NCBI RefSeq assembly: GCF_900141985.1
Contig: NZ_FQZK01000038.1
Location: forward strand, 1 to 38,014
From: Nocardiopsis flavescens
GTDB lineage: Bacteria > Actinomycetota > Actinomycetes > Streptosporangiales > Streptosporangiaceae
Length of the DNA stretch: 38,014 nucleotides
Direction: 5' to 3'
Position numbers and translations under genes: made by a program. Of the stretch, positions 34,801 through 38,014 are shown piece after piece. The notes beneath the pieces are model-generated. The model did no database searches. It worked only from the letters and a program-made list of their open reading frames with translations, and was not told the origin of the DNA. Positions within the stretch are counted from its first letter, which is position 1; each line of letters opens with the position of its first letter.

Positions 34801-36688
34801 AGTCGTAGATCCAGACCTTGCCCACGCCCTGGACGTTGATGTCGTAGGGCCACTCGTCGACCATCTCGACGCCCAGGTGCTCCAGCACCGGCAGGACCCG
34901 GGACAGGGAGATGGGCTCGCCGACGCGGTAGACGCGGAAGCGCCAGGCGTCGCCGTCGGAGTGCCGGTACAGGTCCGCCGAGAACGCGCCGTGCCGGTCG
35001 TCCGGCCCGGTGCGCCCCAGCAGCGACTCCAGTGCGCCGATGTCGCCCGCGGCGACCTCGGGCGTGTTGTCGACCTTGTAGGCCTCGGTGAGGCCGGAGG
35101 AGTACCGCTCCTTGTACTCGGTCGCCTTGTCGGGGCCGAAGGCGTCGGTGAGGGCGTCGTCGAAGTCGGCGTCCCAGGAGCGGGCGGCCCGGCGGACCTT
35201 CTCCTCCAGGGCGAGCTGGTCGATGTCGGCCAGGGTCTCCCCGTGCCGGGCGCGCGCCACCAGGTAGAGGCGGGCCAGCGGGGCGGCGCCGATCATGACG
35301 TTGTGGTCCATGGTCGCGCCCTGGAAGGCCTCGGCGAGGACCTGCTGGATGTCCAGGCGCACGCGGGTGCTGTACTCGTCGCGCGGCATGTAGACGAAGC
35401 AGGACATGTACCGGCCGCCGTAGGGGTCGCGGCGCATGAACAGCTTGGTGCCCCGCCGGTCGCGCAGGCGCATCACGCCGCGGACGATCGTGTACAGCTC
35501 CCCCACCGGGATCTGGAGCAGCTCCTCGCGGGGGAAGGTCTCCAGCAGCTCGGTGAGGTCGCGTCCGTCGTAGCTGTCCGCCTCGAACCCGGCCAGGGCC
35601 AGGACCTCGGCCTGCTTGCGGCGCAGGATGGGGATCTGGGCCAGGCCGGTGTTGGTGGCCTGGGAGGTGAACAGCCCCAGGAAGCGGCGCTCGCCGACGA
35701 TATTGCCCTGGGCGTCGAACTTCTTGACGCCGATGTAGTCCAGGTACTTGGGGCGGTGCACGGTGGAGTACGAGTTGGCCTTGGTCAGCACCAGGATGTA
35801 GGGCTCGCGGGCCTTCCCGCGGATCTCCGGCGGCAGGGCGGCGAAGCTGGTGGAGACCGGGGAGTCCATGCGCATGATGCCCAGGCCGGTGCCGGGCTCC
35901 GGGCGCAGGGCGTCGTCGCCGTTCTCGTCGGTGACCAGCGCGTACTCGCGGTACCCCAGGAAGGTGAAGTGGCGTCCGGCGACCCAGCGCAGGAAGTCGA
36001 CGCTCTCGCCGATCTCGCGGGCGTCCACGCCCCCGGCGACGAGGCGGTCGGGGTAGGCGGCCAGCTCGTCGGCGATCCGGATGGCCCGGTCGCTCATCTT
36101 GGCGGCGTCCTCGTCCACGTAGCGGACGTCGTTGAGGACGTCCTCCAGCCGCGCGGTGATCTCCTTGATGCGCTCGGGGTCGGTCTGCCGGTCGATCTCG
36201 ATGTGCATCCACGACTCGTCGACGGGCAGCAGGCCCTCGCCGCCGATCTCCGGGTCGATCTGGCGGAGGTTCCCCTCCAGGTCGCGCCCCACGGTCATCT
36301 GCGGGTGGATGATCAGGCGGATGCCGGCGTTGAGCCCGCGCAGGGCCATCGTCACGGACGAGACGAGGAAGGGCGCGTTGTCGGTGACGGCCTCGACGAC
36401 GCTGGAGCGCAGGTCCCAGCCGTCGCGCTCCACGGTCGGGGTGTACACGCGGACCTTGGCCCGGCCGGGGCGGCGCCGCGCGCCGAAGGAGCGGTGCGCC
36501 TCGGCCATCCCGCAGATCTGCTCGGGCGTGCGCCCGGCGATCTCCTCCGGGTCGATGTGCCGGTAGTAGAGCGGGAGGAAGCGGCGGACGGACTCGGCCT
36601 CGTCGGCGCCGAGCCGCGGGCCGGGAGACCACTTGGTCGCCGCTTCGGCGAGCAGCTGCTGGAGGGTGCCGTCGGTTTGCCCGGACAT
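31820..36688 (-). CDS. gdh: NAD-dependent glutamate dehydrogenase, large (180-kDa class)
   Basis: This 1622-residue enzyme of the bacterial large NAD-GDH class, first described in Streptomyces clavuligerus, oxidatively deaminates glutamate to 2-oxoglutarate and ammonia. The N-terminal half (about 1-700) holds the ACT-like and regulatory segments, including FLVSSVTMALRGLNAGIRL and RHFTFLGYREYAL. The catalytic domain (about 780-1200) shows GGLRWSDRLEDFRTEVLGL, the substrate-lysine segment VIVPSGAKGGFVCKHLP and GVGDMSGDVFGNGMLLS. The helical C-terminal domain completes the usual length. The ATG at 36688 follows AAAGGAG by about twelve bases. It is transcribed alone, with a hairpin terminator after it and a long leader region before it. 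A 1660-residue open frame on the opposite strand is a shadow. Confidence 0.97.
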   Translation of the reverse strand: MSGQTDGTLQQLLAEAATKWSPGPRLGADEAESVRRFLPLYYRHIDPEEIAGRTPEQICGMAEAHRSFGARRRPGRAKVRVYTPTVERDGWDLRSSVVEAVTDNAPFLVSSVTMALRGLNAGIRLIIHPQMTVGRDLEGNLRQIDPEIGGEGLLPVDESWMHIEIDRQTDPERIKEITARLEDVLNDVRYVDEDAAKMSDRAIRIADELAAYPDRLVAGGVDAREIGESVDFLRWVAGRHFTFLGYREYALVTDENGDDALRPEPGTGLGIMRMDSPVSTSFAALPPEIRGKAREPYILVLTKANSYSTVHRPKYLDYIGVKKFDAQGNIVGERRFLGLFTSQATNTGLAQIPILRRKQAEVLALAGFEADSYDGRDLTELLETFPREELLQIPVGELYTIVRGVMRLRDRRGTKLFMRRDPYGGRYMSCFVYMPRDEYSTRVRLDIQQVLAEAFQGATMDHNVMIGAAPLARLYLVARARHGETLADIDQLALEEKVRRAARSWDADFDDALTDAFGPDKATEYKERYSSGLTEAYKVDNTPEVAAGDIGALESLLGRTGPDDRHGAFSADLYRHSDGDAWRFRVYRVGEPISLSRVLPVLEHLGVEMVDEWPYDINVQGVGKVWIYDFGLGPITAADLPDARLKELFEDAFDASWQGLGESDRFNTLVVRAGLGWRQLTVLRAYAKYLRQAGSTFTPDFLADILAANVGITGLLVDLFQARFDPDQPDEGRDERAGAVVAKIEAELESVASLDHDRVLRSFLAVIRATLRTNHYQDHPYLVLKLDPQSIPDLPQPRPRLEMYVYSPRVEGVHLRFGKVARGGLRWSDRLEDFRTEVLGLVKAQMVKNSVIVPSGAKGGFVCKHLPEGGTREQVMAEVVACYKDFISGLLDVTDNLVDGAVVHPERTVLHDGDDSYLVVAADKGTATFSDIANAISKERGFWLGDAFASGGSVGYDHKAMGITARGAWESVKYHFRETGVDVQNDPFTVVGVGDMSGDVFGNGMLLSQKIRLVAAFDHRHVFLDPDPDPHTSWVERERLFRLPRSTWEDYDPALITEGGGVYPRTAKSVPVSPQVRTVLGIGDDVTALTPDELIRRVLTAPVDLLWNGGIGTYVKSVSQTHAEVGDKANDQVRVDAAELRVKVVGEGGNLGLTQPARIEAAREGVRVNTDFIDNSAGVDTSDHEVNIKIMLDREVRDGSLGADERDSLFIDMTDEVADLVLDNNYAQNTVLAAARKQAHQMLHVHGRYMRHLERTKVLKRKLEDLPSDKAIAERRAAGRGLTGPEFATLLSYTKISLKEQIGLSDLAEDPYLADTLAGYFPTPLRTERFARAVATHPLRREVIVNQVVNQMVNRSGLTFAFRLNEELGSSGADIARAYLVSQEVLRLQEFWNGVEELDHRISVDSQLTLLLETRKLAERSARWLLRNRSFPFDIRTEIGFFSEGVGEVLGRLVGLLRGRDREAFVERRDRYVGLGVPAGLAERVAVMVPAYSTLDLVEIAHRTGRPVEKVAELYFELADRLNVSWWRERIIDLPRDDRWGTMARGALRDDLYEAHAALTGRVLEAGAPDDPVEKLMLSWFEQNRESVQRAGITLSEIQENERFDLATLSVALRSFRALVDG

Positions 36689-37180
36689 GTGTCTATCTCA
36701 CTCCTTTGTGAGCAACGTCGCACGAGCGCTGTGGGATCACCGGGTCATGTGTCCTGTGAATCCCTGAGCTGATGTGTGATTTTTCGTGAGCGGCGGAGGC
36801 CGTACGCGGCCCCGGTGCCGCTGGTGTGGTGGTGTGACCTGTGCGCACAGGCTGGAAGAAAGAGGCGACGGACGCCATTGTCACTGCCTCGTCCAAGAAC
36901 ACAGGCTACTGGTTTTCCCGTCCGAGGGCAGGAGCAACACCGTTAACCCACGGTTACACACTGTAAGAAACGGATTGCGGCGGTCGGTGGCGATGTACAC
37001 GAGGGGTTCACCTCGACCCGGTAGGGGCGTACGTGTCGTTGTCGAGCCGTTGTCGGGGGGTGGGGGCGGGGGCGGGGTGTAGGGGAGTGGTCGGGTGGGG
37101 CGGAAAGGCGGCCGGGCGCAGCGCCGGGAGGGCGGGTCGGGCGGAGGGCGTCCGCGGGTGGCGCAGGGCCGCCGCCGGGT
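36689..37180. other. Intergenic leader region upstream of glutamate dehydrogenase
   Basis: This 492-base gap lies between the HAD gene and the dehydrogenase, both minus-strand. It contains the GTTAAC/GTTAC element described separately and G-rich sequence near 37050-37160. A 69-codon open frame (36693-36902, minus) is present but has no Shine-Dalgarno or family features. I found no convincing tRNA or riboswitch. Confidence 0.5.
36940..36971 (-). promoter_or_regulatory. Spaced GTTAAC/GTTAC half-sites, possible GlnR-type operator
   Basis: On the plus strand GTTAA (36942), GTTAC (36953) and GTAAG (36963) recur at 10-11-base steps, and GAAAC ends at 36971. On the minus strand this includes GTAAC-N6-TTAAC, which resembles the actinobacterial GlnR box gTnAC-N6-GaAAC. 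It lies about 255 bases before the dehydrogenase start, far but plausible given the long leader. Confidence 0.35.
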
Positions 37181-37882
37181 TCACAGGGCGGCGGTGGGAT
37201 CGGTCAGCTGGTGGACGGCGGTCATGACGGCGCGGGGGTCGGTCAGGTCGGGCAGGACGACCTGCGCGCCCGCCTCGCGCAGTCTGCCCTCGGTGGTGGG
37301 CCCGTTGAGGACCCCCACGGGAACGGCGCCGCCGATCAGCGCGGCCCGCACGTCCGGGACGTTGTCGGTGATCAGGACGGTCTTGGAGTCGGGGATCATC
37401 CCGCCCTCCGCCGCGTGCAGGCGGATGGACTGGATGAGCGTGGACTTGGGGTAGTTGACCGACCCGTACCCGCCGATGGCCAGGTTCAGGTAGGGATCCA
37501 GGCCGAAGGCGACCAGCTTGGCGGTCGCCACCGCCCGGGGACTGCCGCTGACCACGGTCTGCGCGGTCCCGGGGAGCGAGGCGACGGCGGCCAGCGAGGC
37601 CGCCGCCCCCGGCATCACCCTGCCCTTGGCGGCCAGCTCCCCCGCCCGGGTCTCGAACGACGTCTCCAGCTCCGTCAGGAACTGGGAGAGGGTGTCGACG
37701 TCGGGCTCGATGTCGACGTAGTTGCGGGCGCAGAACTCGAAGAACATCTCGGAGTCGGTGCGCCCCGCGGTCGAGGTCAGGTAGACCAGGGGCTCACCGG
37801 TGACCTTCTCGAAGGCCTCGGCGTAGGCGGCCCGCATGACCCGGCCGACGTCGAGGAGCGTGAGGTCGATGTTCCATAGCAC
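37181..37882 (-). CDS. HAD-family phosphatase-like protein with Asn at the nucleophile position
   Basis: This 233-residue haloacid dehalogenase-fold protein is of the phosphoglycolate phosphatase-like subfamily with a helical cap (about 15-90). Motif I reads LWNIDLTLLD, so the usual nucleophilic Asp is Asn4 while the acid/base Asp6 is kept. Motif II Ser is in TVVSGSPRAV, the motif III Lys in YPKSTLI, and motif IV in LITDNVPDVRAA. I recall the same WNID form in other actinobacterial homologues, so this may be a subfamily trait rather than a lesion. The start is uncertain: the GTG at 37882 leaves only two residues before motif I, and the GAGGAG upstream is too distant (about 18 bases). No in-frame ATG lies further upstream. 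Confidence 0.8.
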   Translation of the reverse strand: MLWNIDLTLLDVGRVMRAAYAEAFEKVTGEPLVYLTSTAGRTDSEMFFEFCARNYVDIEPDVDTLSQFLTELETSFETRAGELAAKGRVMPGAAASLAAVASLPGTAQTVVSGSPRAVATAKLVAFGLDPYLNLAIGGYGSVNYPKSTLIQSIRLHAAEGGMIPDSKTVLITDNVPDVRAALIGGAVPVGVLNGPTTEGRLREAGAQVVLPDLTDPRAVMTAVHQLTDPTAAL

Positions 37883-38014
37883 CAGGCGGCTGATGGCGAA
37901 CTCCTCGGGTGATGCACGGCAGTCGGACCCCCCTATTGTGCCGCACGCCCGATTCGTGTGGAGAACCCCGTCCGGGACCGGCCATGGGGGGTGGGAGGTG
38001 CGGGTGGGGAGGGG

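Noticed and set aside
31790..36772. 1660-codon open frame on the plus strand
   Set aside because: It is the antisense shadow of the glutamate dehydrogenase gene. High G+C removes stops in the mirror frame, and the product is low-complexity Val/Gly/Asp/Leu repeats without domains.
36693..36902. 69-codon minus-strand frame before the dehydrogenase
   Set aside because: It has no Shine-Dalgarno, domain or membrane segment, and its composition is like untranslated leader.

Overview
The window is very GC-rich actinomycete DNA, roughly 70% or more G+C, with GTG starts, ATGA/GTGA overlaps and several leaderless-looking promoters. The tmRNA tag reads ANSKRTEFALAA. That tag, the gene content and the codon use suggest a non-mycolate actinomycete of the Nocardiopsis/Thermobifida group; this placement is inference, and no 16S gene is present. 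The first base is the outer end of an IS481-family element, so the window probably starts at a contig edge.

Layout. (1) 1-3862: an IS481-family insertion sequence lies against the stop codon of thiC (TPP riboswitch, minus strand), followed by an SRAP/YedK gene. (2) 3873-14785, minus strand: a tightly packed cluster of SGNH hydrolase, polytopic membrane protein, 46-residue DUF2613-like protein, GT4 glycosyltransferase, giant AftD-like arabinofuranosyltransferase with two discoidin-like modules, and a DUF3068 protein. Most junctions overlap by a few bases. It looks like a cell-envelope glycan assembly operon and recalls the mycobacterial Rv0235c-Rv0236c-Rv0236A neighbourhood. (3) 14973-21299: metabolic genes, namely a DMT transporter, an NAD(P)H:FMN reductase preceded by a probable leaderless cysteine leader peptide and attenuator, nagA, a small unknown protein, an aldo/keto reductase, a DUF6891 protein and a signal-less metal-receptor-fold protein. 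(4) 21277-24406, minus: a methyltransferase, a PadR regulator with its coupled membrane protein, and a Tat-type class C beta-lactamase-fold hydrolase. (5) 24496-31589, minus: two tandem repeats of about 184 bp, tmRNA (ssrA), a degenerate penicillin-binding lipoprotein, smpB, ftsX, ftsE and prfB. This is a translation-rescue and division neighbourhood. (6) 31820-37882, minus: the 1622-residue NAD-dependent glutamate dehydrogenase and a HAD-family protein.

The most interesting points are the cysteine-type leader peptide before the FMN reductase, the arabinan-type glycan cluster in an apparent non-mycolate host, a PBP-fold lipoprotein whose catalytic Ser and Lys are both Gly, and the IS insertion in which one CTAG target supplies stop codons to two convergent genes. 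I see no tRNA, rRNA or CRISPR array.
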